Below, one piece after another: positions 26,042-34,326 of a stretch of 64,000 nucleotides of DNA (position 1 is its first letter; each line of letters starts with the position of its first letter). Source of the stretch: Rhizobium sp. CF080 (GTDB lineage: Bacteria; Pseudomonadota; Alphaproteobacteria; Rhizobiales; Rhizobiaceae). Both the position numbers and the translations under genes were made by a program. The DNA lies in contig NZ_AKKC02000004.1 of NCBI RefSeq assembly GCF_000282095.2, forward strand, positions 1,674,001 through 1,738,000, in the 5' to 3' direction. The notes beneath the pieces are model-generated. The model was not told where the DNA came from. It did no database searches and saw nothing but the letters and a program-made list of their open reading frames with translations.

Positions 26042-26485
26042 ATGACCATAGCGAACATCGAGGACGGAATCGCGGCAATCGCCCGCGGCGAGATGATCAT
26101 CGTGGTCGACGACCCCGGCCGGGAGAACGAGGGTGACATCGTCGTCGCGACGGAGGCCGTAACGGCGCAATCAATCGCTTTTATGATGCGGTATGCGCGC
26201 GGGCTTGTGTGTATCGCAATCGAGGGCGAAGACCTCGACAGGTTGGCGATCCCTCTCATGGTGCCCCAAAACACGGAATCCCAGCAGACGGCATTCACCG
26301 TATCAGTCGACTATATCCGCGAAACGACGACCGGCATATCCGCCGCCGACCGTGCAGCGACCGCCCGGGCGCTGATCGACGGGAAAAGCACTTCTGCCGA
26401 TTTTGCTCGACCAGGCCACGGCCTGCTGATTGTCAGTATAGCGGAGATCGCGGCGTATCTGAAACGGCCGCGGGTTGCCGCGTAA
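26042..26485 (+). pseudogene. ribB: ribB-like gene with large internal deletion
   Basis: The first 125 residues match 3,4-dihydroxy-2-butanone 4-phosphate synthase: DDPGRENEGDIV at about 23-34, the RYARGLVCIAI region, TVSVDY, and GISAADRAATARAL. ADFARPGH is then joined directly to GLLIVSIAEIAAYLKRP, the normal C-terminus. About 60 residues are missing, including the RAGHTEA segment that contributes catalytic residues. The frame is intact at 147 residues against about 200-215 normally. It is in an operon with flavin reductases, which makes flavin supply the original role, but the product is probably inactive. Confidence 0.75.
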
Positions 26486-27171
26486 GAGCCGAGTTCGGTA
26501 ATCTGTCGCGTGTTGCCGAGAAGGGAGGTTTTCCGGGTTCGAGCCGAGTCGATTCTTGAGGAAATTGCGAGAATTCCGGAAGAAATCATGCACACCGCCA
26601 GTACGCCTTGAGGTCCACTCGCTTGCGGTGCTCCACCTTAATGGGACGTGTGCTTACCGGTGAACCGGTGGCGAATTTCCTGAGGAGTTATCCGCATGCC
26701 CGCCTTATGTCCGGGACGGGCTATCTATCTGTGCTCCGGCGGACCCTCGGTCTCCTTCCCGGAGATCCTCTTCGTCTTTCGAGGGCTTGAAATTCTTCAT
26801 GAGCCGCAGCGTGAGAAAGGTGACAATCGCAAGAACAATCGCTGTGTCGTAAGCGCCGAGCCCTACTGCCGTGCCGATCGCTCCTGTAGCCCATAGGCTT
26901 GCCGCCGTCGCCGTTCCCCGAATGCTGTTCTTGACGATAAGGACTGCCCCGTATGGCGCAGGGTTCAGGTTGCCTCGACAATGGTATGGGTTTCATCGGC
27001 GGCGTTCAGCAGTTTTCCCTGCCGCTCGTTTTGCCCTCTTCACATCCGCCGGTCCCATCGAAATTCAATAACGGCGACATACTTCGTTCTATCCCGCCCC
27101 ACAAATCCTTATGCTCCCTCCGTGCCCCTTCGACGGAACGTCCCTGCGACCCGTATGAGAGCAGAACTCGC
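26486..27171. other. Decayed region without an intact gene
   Basis: These roughly 690 bp hold no intact gene. The right half carries, on the minus strand, the tail of an MgtC-like membrane protein. Further right a minus-strand frame (27006-27191) starts WILRGERVLLSYGS and has KDLWGGIER, reminiscent of a Nudix hydrolase beginning but lacking a Nudix box. The left part (26486-26700) shows nothing recognisable. Confidence 0.45.
26705..26955 (-). pseudogene. 3' remnant of an MgtC/SapB-family membrane protein
   Basis: On the minus strand a frame reads GAVLIVKNSIRG, then TATAASLWATGAIGTAVGLG, AYDTAIVLAIVTFLTLRLMK and a charged tail to a TAA at 26705. That matches the last two membrane helices of MgtC/SapB proteins. 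The first three helices are missing, so it is a relic. Its neighbours give no functional link. Confidence 0.55.
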
Positions 27172-27966
27172 TCACCGCGCAGGATCCACACGCTGACGGT
27201 CGCCGATTTCAGTTGACCGGTTTTGGGGATTGGGTCGCGCGGGCGCGCCGACCTGCTGTTTCCAAAGGTTCCAGGCGCGGTCGAGCTGGCTGTCGATCGT
27301 CGCGTTGGCGTTATCTGTTTCCGCTTGGCTGAGATAAACCACGTCCGGGCTCAGCGCCATCGCCTGCATCTGGATCTTCGCATTCAGTTCCGCATAGATT
27401 GACCGGAACACCGCTTGGCGCACGTTTGCGCCTGCTACCGTGATGCCGTGTCCGCGCATCAGCACCAGCGGCTCCTCGCCGAGACTTTTAGCGAGCGCCG
27501 CACCGAGCCTGCTGTCGCTGATCAACAGGTTCGAGCCATCGCCGACGCATTCGCGGATCTCGAAAAGCGGTGCTTCCTTGCGCAAAAAACCACACATATG
27601 GCAGACGGGACGAAGAGAAACGCCCTTTGCCACCGTGAAGGGGATAACCGATGGCGAGTGATTGTGGACTACGCCATGCACATCCCGCCTCGCCCGATAG
27701 ATCTCCGCATGAATGTACCGCTCCAGATAGGATGTCCTATCGTCATCGACCGCGTTTCCATCCAGGTCGAAACACATCAGGTCTTCCGCAGTGACCATTC
27801 CAGGCGCCAGATTGCGCGAGATCCAGAAACGGTCCTTGTGATCCGGGTCGCGCGCGCTCACATGCCCGAACCCGTCGACGATGCCGCGGTCGAATAGAAT
27901 GTGGTTGGCGTCGACAAGATCCCCGGCCAAAGCAGCAGTCAACATCAGTCTCTCCCTTCCTGTCAT
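27172..27966 (-). CDS. Class II aldolase/adducin family protein
   Basis: This 264-residue zinc-dependent aldolase-fold protein has FDRGIVDGFGHVSARD near the N-terminus, the zinc ligands in VHNHSPSV (HxH) and MRGHGITV, and a C-terminal region consistent with fuculose-phosphate aldolase relatives. Members cleave or decarboxylate hydroxy-acid phosphates or related compounds. It is 21 bp downstream of the SDR gene, so the two are co-transcribed. Together they could process the ketone or aldehyde left after ring opening by the divergent LLM gene. The substrate is not known. Confidence 0.82.
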   Translation of the reverse strand: MTGRERLMLTAALAGDLVDANHILFDRGIVDGFGHVSARDPDHKDRFWISRNLAPGMVTAEDLMCFDLDGNAVDDDRTSYLERYIHAEIYRARRDVHGVVHNHSPSVIPFTVAKGVSLRPVCHMCGFLRKEAPLFEIRECVGDGSNLLISDSRLGAALAKSLGEEPLVLMRGHGITVAGANVRQAVFRSIYAELNAKIQMQAMALSPDVVYLSQAETDNANATIDSQLDRAWNLWKQQVGAPARPNPQNRSTEIGDRQRVDPAR

Positions 27967-27987
27967 CGAAAAATCCCTCCCGGACGC

Positions 27988-28785
27988 TCAGCGATAGCCG
28001 CCACCGGCAACGAGCAGCGTTTCGCCACTGATATAGCCGCTTGCTTCAGACGCGAGGAAGCAGACGGCGTTGGCGATATCCTCTCCCGTCGCCAGCCGGC
28101 CGGCCGGGATGTGCGAATACATCCTCGCCCGCTCCTCCGGTGGCAGCGAGCGAAACCTCTGGGTGATCTTGGCGTCTTCTCCCGGCAGCGTCAGACCCGG
28201 GCTGACTGCGTTAACCGATATACCGGACGGGCCGAGATCGTTGGAAAGCTGCTTGGTGAGCCCGATCAGGCCCATTTTCGCGGCAATATAAGGTAAGCGT
28301 CCACGCACGGTTCCGACTGGACCGAAGACGCCCTCCTTCAACGAGGACGAAATATTGATGATCCGGCCATAGGAGCGCGACCGCATGCCGCCGACCAACG
28401 CGCGGCAGAAGCGCATCGTGCTGCCGAGACTGAGCGACAGCACGAAATCCCATTCCTCGTCGGTCAAAGTTTCGATGTCGTTCAACTGGTCGGACCCGCC
28501 GCCCCCGACATTGTTGACGAGGATCCCGGTCGGCCCGAGATCGGCATCGATTGCTCTGCAGGTGGAGACGATCTCGTCCGAACTGGTGGCATCGCAAAGA
28601 TAGTTTTGAAAGATTTGTCCCGGCGCGACGGCACCGCCAGTGATCTTCAACTCGTCCACCGGTTTGATATCGATCGCGGCAAGGCTGGCGCCTCCTTCCC
28701 ACAATGCCTTGCTGATCGCGGCACCGATGCCGTCCGCGGCACCCGTCACTACCGCCAGCCGTCCGTCGAATTTGAATTGGGTCAT
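27988..28785 (-). CDS. Short-chain dehydrogenase/reductase
   Basis: This 265-residue Rossmann enzyme has the cofactor motif TGAADGIG at residues 15-22, the NNVGGGG turn after strand 4, a catalytic Ser in INISSSLKE and YIAAK as the catalytic YxxxK. Asp at the end of strand 2 (AAIDIKP) favours NAD over NADP. The ATG at 28785 has a strong GGAGGTG; a longer frame to 28944 does not. It diverges from the LLM monooxygenase gene and precedes the aldolase gene. Confidence 0.88.
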   Translation of the reverse strand: MTQFKFDGRLAVVTGAADGIGAAISKALWEGGASLAAIDIKPVDELKITGGAVAPGQIFQNYLCDATSSDEIVSTCRAIDADLGPTGILVNNVGGGGSDQLNDIETLTDEEWDFVLSLSLGSTMRFCRALVGGMRSRSYGRIINISSSLKEGVFGPVGTVRGRLPYIAAKMGLIGLTKQLSNDLGPSGISVNAVSPGLTLPGEDAKITQRFRSLPPEERARMYSHIPAGRLATGEDIANAVCFLASEASGYISGETLLVAGGGYR

Positions 28786-29020
28786 CCTTGGCACCTCCGT
28801 GATGCATGCATATCTGGCTCCAGCGCCGACTGCCGACCTCGTGCCTAGCCCACCCCCAGCGGCCTCAAAAGCGCGGGGTCGCATGAGCGAAAGGATCAGG
28901 GCACTCAGGCGAAAGTGCCCGGATGGATATCGATCTGCGTGCAATTTAAGTCTGGGTCATGGGAGAAGACTGCCGTCCTTCGGGACCGGAACGACTCTTC
29001 GTCAAGCGTAGGAGACACAC

Positions 29021-30175
29021 ATGCCTGAGACAGAAGACCGGCCGAACAACCCTCTGTTCGGCCCGAACCGGCTGAAGATCGGCATATTCGGAACGAATGG
29101 AAAAGGCTCGGCGCAGACGCTGGTGCCGGAGATATTTAAGCCGACCTGGAAGAATGTCATAGATACCGCGCGGATCGCCGACGAGGCCGGCTACGAGGCG
29201 ATCGTCGCTTATGCGCGCTGGAAAGGATATATCCAGGGGCGGGTCGATCATCCCGCCGGCATCATCCTCGACCCCTTCACCTATGCCGCGGGTGTCGCCC
29301 AAGCGACGTCGCATGCGGCAATCTTCGCGACCAGCCATGCGCCAACCATCCATCCGATCGCCGCCGCCAAGCAATGCGCGACGATCGACATCATTTCCAA
29401 CGGTCGCCTGGTCCTCAACGTAGTCGCCGGCTGGAACAAGCCGGAACTGGAGATGTTCGGTGCGCCGCTGAAGGAACATTCCGAGCGCTATGAGCATCTT
29501 GCGGAATGGCTCGGCATCATCAAGCGCCTGTGGACTGAGAGCGAGGAACTCGATCACGAGGGCAATTTCTTCAAGATCATCAGGGGTATGTCGATGCCGA
29601 AGCCGATCCAGCGCCCCTATCCGCCGATCATGAGTGCCGGCGGTTCGCAGACCGGTAGGCGCTTTGCCTGCGAAAATGCCGATATCTGCTTCCTGCTGCT
29701 GCATTCCGAGGATCCGGCGGAGTGGAGAAAGCAGATCGATGCCTACAAACGTTTTGGGCGCGAGGAATTCGGCCGCGAGGTGCAGGTATGGACTTATGCG
29801 CCAATGGTCCAGCGCGACACGTTGGCGGAAGCCGACGCCTATCTCGACTATTACGCGGTCCAGAACGAGGACAGGGACAGTATCGACGGCTGGATCGCCG
29901 GCAATGCCGCGACGGCACAGGGCATGTCGCCGGAAACGCTGCAGAAGCTGCGGCTCAGCTTCGCGGCTGGTGGCGGCGGCACAAGACTGGTTGGCACCGC
30001 GGAATCCATCGCCGAACGGTTGCACCAGCTTTCGGATGCAGGCCTCGACGGCATCCTCTTCACCTGGGTGGATTTCCGCGACGGGCTCGCGCGCTTCAAC
30101 CGCGACGTGATGCCGATCCTCGAGCAGCGCGGCCTGCGACAGCCGTTCCGATCCAACCAAAGACAATTTGCATAA
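29021..30175 (+). CDS. LLM-class flavin-dependent monooxygenase, RutA-like (first copy)
   Basis: This 384-residue luciferase-like protein resembles RutA and other enzymes that open or oxygenate N-heterocycles: KIGIFGTNGKG at the start, EAIVAYARWKGYIQGRVDH, ISNGRLVLNVVAGWNKPELEM at the flavin site and PYPPIMSAGGSQTGRRFACE. It requires reduced flavin from a partner. It is followed 11 bp later by an alpha/beta hydrolase gene, a pairing like RutA-RutD. A second, related LLM is encoded at 34327. The ribosome site GGAGA precedes the ATG. Confidence 0.85.
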   Translation: MPETEDRPNNPLFGPNRLKIGIFGTNGKGSAQTLVPEIFKPTWKNVIDTARIADEAGYEAIVAYARWKGYIQGRVDHPAGIILDPFTYAAGVAQATSHAAIFATSHAPTIHPIAAAKQCATIDIISNGRLVLNVVAGWNKPELEMFGAPLKEHSERYEHLAEWLGIIKRLWTESEELDHEGNFFKIIRGMSMPKPIQRPYPPIMSAGGSQTGRRFACENADICFLLLHSEDPAEWRKQIDAYKRFGREEFGREVQVWTYAPMVQRDTLAEADAYLDYYAVQNEDRDSIDGWIAGNAATAQGMSPETLQKLRLSFAAGGGGTRLVGTAESIAERLHQLSDAGLDGILFTWVDFRDGLARFNRDVMPILEQRGLRQPFRSNQRQFA

Positions 30176-30186
30176 GGAGAGAACCC

Positions 30187-31122
30187 GTGAACCTCAACGC
30201 AGCCGCGACTGATGCGGCAAGCCAGGCCAATGCCTTCCCGCCGAAATCGTTCATCGACGTCAAGGGCGTGCGCACCGCCTATCACGACCTGGGCAACGGA
30301 CCGGAAACCATTGTTTTCATCTATGGCGGCAATTTCGGCGGGGCCGACGCCTCGTCCAGCGCCTCGGTCTGGAGCATCAACGCCGTGCCGCTTTCCGAGC
30401 ATTTTCGCGTCGTCGTTCCCGACAAGCTCGGCCAGGGTTATACAGACGTGCCGTTGCGCGACGAGGATTATACGATGACGGCGGTGGTCGCCCATATCGC
30501 CGATTTCATCCGGGAAATGAAACTGCCGCCGGTGCATATCGTCGGCCATTCCCGCGGCGGGTTCGCCTCGGCGCGGGTCGCCATGCAGTTCCCGGAACTG
30601 GTGCGCTCGCTGACCATCGTTTCCAGCGGCACGCTCAGCCCGGGCGTCGGCACGAACGAGGTGACGCTCGCCAACCCGCCGTTCCAGCCCGGCACCCGCG
30701 AATGCGCCCGCTGGGTCTACGAGAACTATTGCTACAAGCCGCATGTTGTGACCGAGGACTGGATCGACGTCGTGATGGACGTTCTTTCCCAGGAGGGCTA
30801 CCGCCGGGGCGTCCGGAAGATGGTCGACGAGAAGCTCGGCACGCGGCTCTTCCTACCGGACCTCGCCCGCTACAAACGGGAAACGCTCGCCTGGATCAAC
30901 GAGGGACGGCTGCAGCGGCCAACCCAGATCGTCTGGGGTTTCAACGACCGCACCGTGGTGGCGGAACGCGGCGTTGAAATGTTCAACATGGTTTCGGCCC
31001 ACGAGCGGCGGACCAGCCTCAACATCATCAACGAGGCAGGCCACTTCGTTTATCGCGAGCATCCCGAGCGCTTCAACGCGCTGCTTGCCAATTTCGTCAA
31101 TCTTTACAGCGCACGAGGATGA
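30187..31122 (+). CDS. Alpha/beta hydrolase with intact triad
   Basis: This 311-residue hydrolase starts at a GTG behind AAGGAGAG. The catalytic triad is visible: Ser122 in VGHSRGGF, Asp254 in GFNDRTVV and His286 in NEAGHFVYR. It probably hydrolyses a peroxy-acid, amide or ester made by the preceding LLM monooxygenase, in analogy with RutD. Its stop overlaps the next start (ATGA), and the next gene is a paralogue. I cannot name the substrate. Confidence 0.85.
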   Translation: MNLNAAATDAASQANAFPPKSFIDVKGVRTAYHDLGNGPETIVFIYGGNFGGADASSSASVWSINAVPLSEHFRVVVPDKLGQGYTDVPLRDEDYTMTAVVAHIADFIREMKLPPVHIVGHSRGGFASARVAMQFPELVRSLTIVSSGTLSPGVGTNEVTLANPPFQPGTRECARWVYENYCYKPHVVTEDWIDVVMDVLSQEGYRRGVRKMVDEKLGTRLFLPDLARYKRETLAWINEGRLQRPTQIVWGFNDRTVVAERGVEMFNMVSAHERRTSLNIINEAGHFVYREHPERFNALLANFVNLYSARG

Positions 31123-32018
31123 TGGCGATGACCCGTCTCAAGAATAACCACGCCTCGATCGCCGGCACGCAGACGCATTTCCTGACCGGCGGCAAGGGAG
31201 ACGGCCCTGCCCTCGTCCTCCTGCACGGCGGTTCCCCGGGGCTCTCGCCCTTCTGCGGCGGCACACATCTCTGGGGCGGCATCCTCAGCGAGCTTGCCAA
31301 GAGCCGCAGGCTGATCGTGCCTGACCTGCTCGGCAGCGGCGAGACCGGGCCGGCGCCGGAAGCGCTGACCATCGACGCGATGGCGGCCCACGTCATCGCG
31401 CTGATCGAGGCGGAAGGCGGCGGACGCGTCCATCTTCTCGGGCATGATCTTGGCGGGCTCGTCGCGCTGTGGATTGCGATCACCGCGCCACAATTGCTGG
31501 CATCGTTGACGATCGTCGCCAGCAATGCCGCCTCGCCAACCGGCGACGGCGTCGAGAACCTGTCGCTCATCAGCCCGCCCGCTCCGCTCTGGTCGGCGGA
31601 TTCGCAAGCCTGGGCTTACGATCGCCTATCCTACAGCCATCACCATATCGATGCTGCGCTGATCGAGGCATCCGTGGCCGCTGCGGCCAGGGACGGGCAC
31701 AGCGCCTATGCGAAACCGGATGCGGCGCCTTCCGACAGTGACGTGTTCACCTCGATCATGCGGACGAAATCGCGCTTCTTCCGGATCGCCCGCGAAGAGG
31801 GCGTGCAGGTTCCGACGCAGATCATCTGGGCGAAAAATGATCCGCTGGTCTCGGTCGATCATGGCGTCTGGCTCTACCGGATCATCGCGGCGAAGCAGCG
31901 GGCGGCGCATTTCCACCTGATCAACCGTAGCGGCAGCTTTCCCTTCCGCGAACAGCCGGATGAGTTCCTGCGCATGCTGCTTGCCTTCCAGGACGGGCTG
32001 AAGGCGGAAGCCGCCTGA
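31119..32018 (+). CDS. Alpha/beta hydrolase homologue lacking the catalytic His
   Basis: This 299-residue protein is a paralogue of the preceding hydrolase. The nucleophile elbow is LGHDLGG, so Asp110 replaces Ser as in haloalkane dehalogenases and epoxide hydrolases. The acid region is WAKNDPLV. Where the catalytic His should stand (AGHF in the neighbour) the sequence is RSGSFPFREQP, so Ser273 replaces His. Ordinary two-step hydrolysis looks impossible; it may catalyse a different reaction, act as a non-enzymatic partner or be decaying. The ATG at 31119 overlaps the upstream stop; the ATG at 31128 is an alternative. Confidence 0.8.
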   Translation: MMAMTRLKNNHASIAGTQTHFLTGGKGDGPALVLLHGGSPGLSPFCGGTHLWGGILSELAKSRRLIVPDLLGSGETGPAPEALTIDAMAAHVIALIEAEGGGRVHLLGHDLGGLVALWIAITAPQLLASLTIVASNAASPTGDGVENLSLISPPAPLWSADSQAWAYDRLSYSHHHIDAALIEASVAAAARDGHSAYAKPDAAPSDSDVFTSIMRTKSRFFRIAREEGVQVPTQIIWAKNDPLVSVDHGVWLYRIIAAKQRAAHFHLINRSGSFPFREQPDEFLRMLLAFQDGLKAEAA

Positions 32019-32039
32019 ACATCTGGCGGTAGATAGGTT

Positions 32040-32068
32040 GGGCGGGTCTCTTCGGCCCGCCCTTTTTT
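32040..32068 (+). terminator. Rho-independent terminator
   Basis: GGGCGGG (32040-32046) and CCCGCCC (32056-32062) form a 7-bp GC stem with a 9-base loop, followed by six T. It ends the plus-strand LLM/hydrolase unit just before the convergent deacetylase gene. Confidence 0.85.
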
Positions 32069-32142
32069 GTTCGGGGGCTAAACGAAAGGCCGGCGCGCGA
32101 TCTGCGGCCGGCCCTGATGTCAGATATCGATGGTCCGCCCCA

Positions 32143-32994
32143 TCAGGCGCCTTCGCGGGCCAGCGTCCATTCGGCAATATCGCGCTTGCGGGTGAAATAG
32201 ACACCCTCGTGGCTTGCCGCGTAGGAGAGCATCTTCTCGATCACCGGAATCAAGGTCGGGCGGCCCGCCATATGGGCGTGGAGGGTGATGTCGATCCAGC
32301 GCGGCCAGCCATCCTGCGCTTCGGCATAGATGGCGTCGAACGTATCCTTGAAACCTTCCCACATGACGTTCGGCGAATTGCGCGAAAAAACCCAGTGGGT
32401 GATGTCGTTTGTGGCGATGCTCTGGCGCGGCATCATCACAAACGGTCCGCCATCCGTGCTGACGATGAACGGCAGGTCGTCGCTGAGGTCATCGCCGTTC
32501 CAGATATAGCCGCCTTCCTTCAAGAGGCGGATCGTGTGTTCCGAACCGGAACTCCCGGGGCTCGTCCAACCGACGGGTGCGATGCCGCCAGTCGCTTCGG
32601 TGAGGACGCGGGTGCAGCGGCGGATCTCTTCGCGCTCGATCTCCTCGCCGGCATCCTTGACGTAGATGTCGTTGACCCAGCCGTGGCCCATGATCTCATG
32701 ACCCTCGTCGGCGCAGAGACGCACGATATCCGGGTGCAGTTCGGCGGCGCGGCCGTTGGTGGCCATTGACGCCTTGGCGCCATGCTTGTCGAGCAAATGC
32801 AGGAGGCGCCAGATGCCGGATTTCCAGCCGTAGTCCGCATAGGATAGCGACAATGCATCCCGTTTTCCGGGCGTCGCGACGAAATTGAACTGGCTCTGGT
32901 TCTCGAAGGCCTCGAAGGGAACACCGATGGTGAAGGCCACTTTCTTGCCGTCCGGCCAAGCCCATTGCCGTGGAAAACGCTGTCTTGTTGTCAT
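32143..32994 (-). CDS. Polysaccharide deacetylase-fold amidohydrolase, PuuE-like (first copy)
   Basis: This 283-residue NodB-fold protein belongs to the allantoinase PuuE-like branch: FTIGVPFEAFEN at the first active-site strand, HEIMGHGWVND, GWTSPGSSGSEHTIRLL and LHAHMAGRP as the last His motif. The branch hydrolyses cyclic amides such as allantoin or formamide-like compounds, often without metal. It lies convergent to the LLM/hydrolase genes and divergent from the AraC regulator. A second copy at 35562 has the same domain and motif layout. The substrate is unknown. Confidence 0.82.
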   Translation of the reverse strand: MTTRQRFPRQWAWPDGKKVAFTIGVPFEAFENQSQFNFVATPGKRDALSLSYADYGWKSGIWRLLHLLDKHGAKASMATNGRAAELHPDIVRLCADEGHEIMGHGWVNDIYVKDAGEEIEREEIRRCTRVLTEATGGIAPVGWTSPGSSGSEHTIRLLKEGGYIWNGDDLSDDLPFIVSTDGGPFVMMPRQSIATNDITHWVFSRNSPNVMWEGFKDTFDAIYAEAQDGWPRWIDITLHAHMAGRPTLIPVIEKMLSYAASHEGVYFTRKRDIAEWTLAREGA

Positions 32995-33370
32995 CTTCGA
33001 ATCCGTCCTCAGATCATCGTGGATAGCCCGAAGCTAAAGATCGCCCTCGTGCCGGCAACGGTTATCCAGCGCGCTTATGTGTCCGGGCGCATCATCGTTT
33101 TCGTCCGAAGGCACAGGGGACCAGGGCATGCTCCGAATGTCCATAAAATCGCCGAACGCCCGGTCGGCGCTCGTCGGCGTCGTTGATTTCCATCAAAAAA
33201 TGAAATTGACCGCACTCATATAGTATGTATACTTACTATAAATAATAACAAATTGAACCGACGGGAACCGGTTCACAAGGCCCGACCAACCGCCGCTCCG
33301 GGCGGACGGCTTGCCTGTACCCAAAGCTCCCATCGCTTATCCTGATGCAACTTCGAAAAGGCGCAAGGCG
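32995..33370. other. Control region between deacetylase and AraC genes
   Basis: This stretch of about 375 bp between two divergent genes has no gene. It contains an imperfect 22-bp palindrome with 20 matching positions at 33219-33240, a likely site for the AraC protein or another regulator, in an AT-rich setting. Confidence 0.5.
33219..33240. promoter_or_regulatory. 22-bp near-perfect palindrome upstream of AraC gene
   Basis: Half-sites TATAGTATGTA and TACTTACTATA meet at a central TATA; only one symmetric pair mismatches (T against T). It lies about 130 bp before the AraC start and about 225 bp before the deacetylase start. The AraC-type, or another, regulator could bind. Confidence 0.5.
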
Positions 33371-34252
33371 ATGCAACGATTAGCAATACAGAGACGCCCC
33401 TTAAGAACACCGTTCGCGCCCGCGATGATCTCGCTTGGTGATGTCGAGTTGATATCCATATCAAGCGACAAACCAGCAACGATCGCCGAGCTTTCCGAAC
33501 TCTGCCTCGAACGCCCGGGCAAATACCTGCTGCTGCTCGTCGAGCGCGGGCAGATATCGATTGCACAGGCCGGGCGGCTTTCCAGCCTGCGCGAGGGCCA
33601 ATACATGCTGCTGGACAGCGGCGCCAAAATCCGGTTTTCGGCGAATGGCGATGTCGGGCTGCTCGGTGTCTTCGTTCCCGCCTTCCAGCTCCAGGCGCGG
33701 CTGCGCAACATGGCTCGGATGAGCGCCCAGCCGCTTCCCTGCACCGAACTGCCTTGGCGGATCGCCAAGGGTCTGCTGCGCATGCTGATCAACGAGATCA
33801 AGTATGTGCCGCCGCAGCTTTCCTACAGCTATGCCAACCAAGTGGTCGACGTGGTGACCGTCGCGGTGGAGGCCGACAGCCAGTCGATGTTCGGTTCCTC
33901 GGGGCGGAACGCATTGTTCAAACGCTGCTCGGCCTATGTGCGAAGCCATATTTCCGACTACGGTCTCGATCCCAACAAGATCTCCGAGGCGATGGGCATA
34001 TCTGTCCGTTATCTTCACAAGGTGTTCCAGGAATCCGGCGAATCCGTCTGCGCCTACATGCGCACGACACGGCTCGAGACAGCCAAGACGGAGCTTGCCG
34101 ATCCGCAGAAATCCTCGCTGCAGGTGCGCGAGATCGCCCATCGCGTCGGTTTTCGCAGCGAGGCCCATTTCGCCGCCGCATTCAAAAACCGCTACGGCTT
34201 TTCCGCCACGCAATGGCGGAAGTCCTCGCAATTGACCGCTGAGCCGAGCTGA
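33371..34252 (+). CDS. AraC-family transcriptional regulator
   Basis: This 293-residue regulator has a C-terminal double HTH typical of AraC proteins: first helix pair around LDPNKISEAMGISVRYLHKV and second at LQVREIAHRVGFRSEAHFAA, ending KNRYGFSATQWRK. The N-terminal part (about 1-170) resembles the AraC-binding-like cupin region of aromatic/amine-catabolism regulators. The ATG at 33371 is used; an upstream TTG near 33311 would add 20 residues. It sits between two copies of the LLM/deacetylase module, so it may control either. Confidence 0.86.
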   Translation: MQRLAIQRRPLRTPFAPAMISLGDVELISISSDKPATIAELSELCLERPGKYLLLLVERGQISIAQAGRLSSLREGQYMLLDSGAKIRFSANGDVGLLGVFVPAFQLQARLRNMARMSAQPLPCTELPWRIAKGLLRMLINEIKYVPPQLSYSYANQVVDVVTVAVEADSQSMFGSSGRNALFKRCSAYVRSHISDYGLDPNKISEAMGISVRYLHKVFQESGESVCAYMRTTRLETAKTELADPQKSSLQVREIAHRVGFRSEAHFAAAFKNRYGFSATQWRKSSQLTAEPS

Positions 34253-34285
34253 GGGCCTTCTGCTTCGTTGCAGGCAAAACAAAAC

Positions 34286-34307
34286 GGCCGCGCTTGCAAG
34301 CGCGGCC
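34286..34307. terminator. Bidirectional terminator
   Basis: A perfect 22-base palindrome with arms GGCCGCGCTTG and CAAGCGCGGCC lies between the convergent AraC and LLM genes. An A-rich run precedes it and a short T-rich run follows. It could stop transcription in both directions. Confidence 0.75.
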
Positions 34308-34326
34308 CATTTCATTGAGCACCGCC

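Noticed and set aside
26530-26560. tRNA-like GGGTTCGAGCC segment
   Set aside because: It resembles a T-loop, but the flanking bases do not form a 5-bp T-stem and no acceptor or anticodon arm is found.
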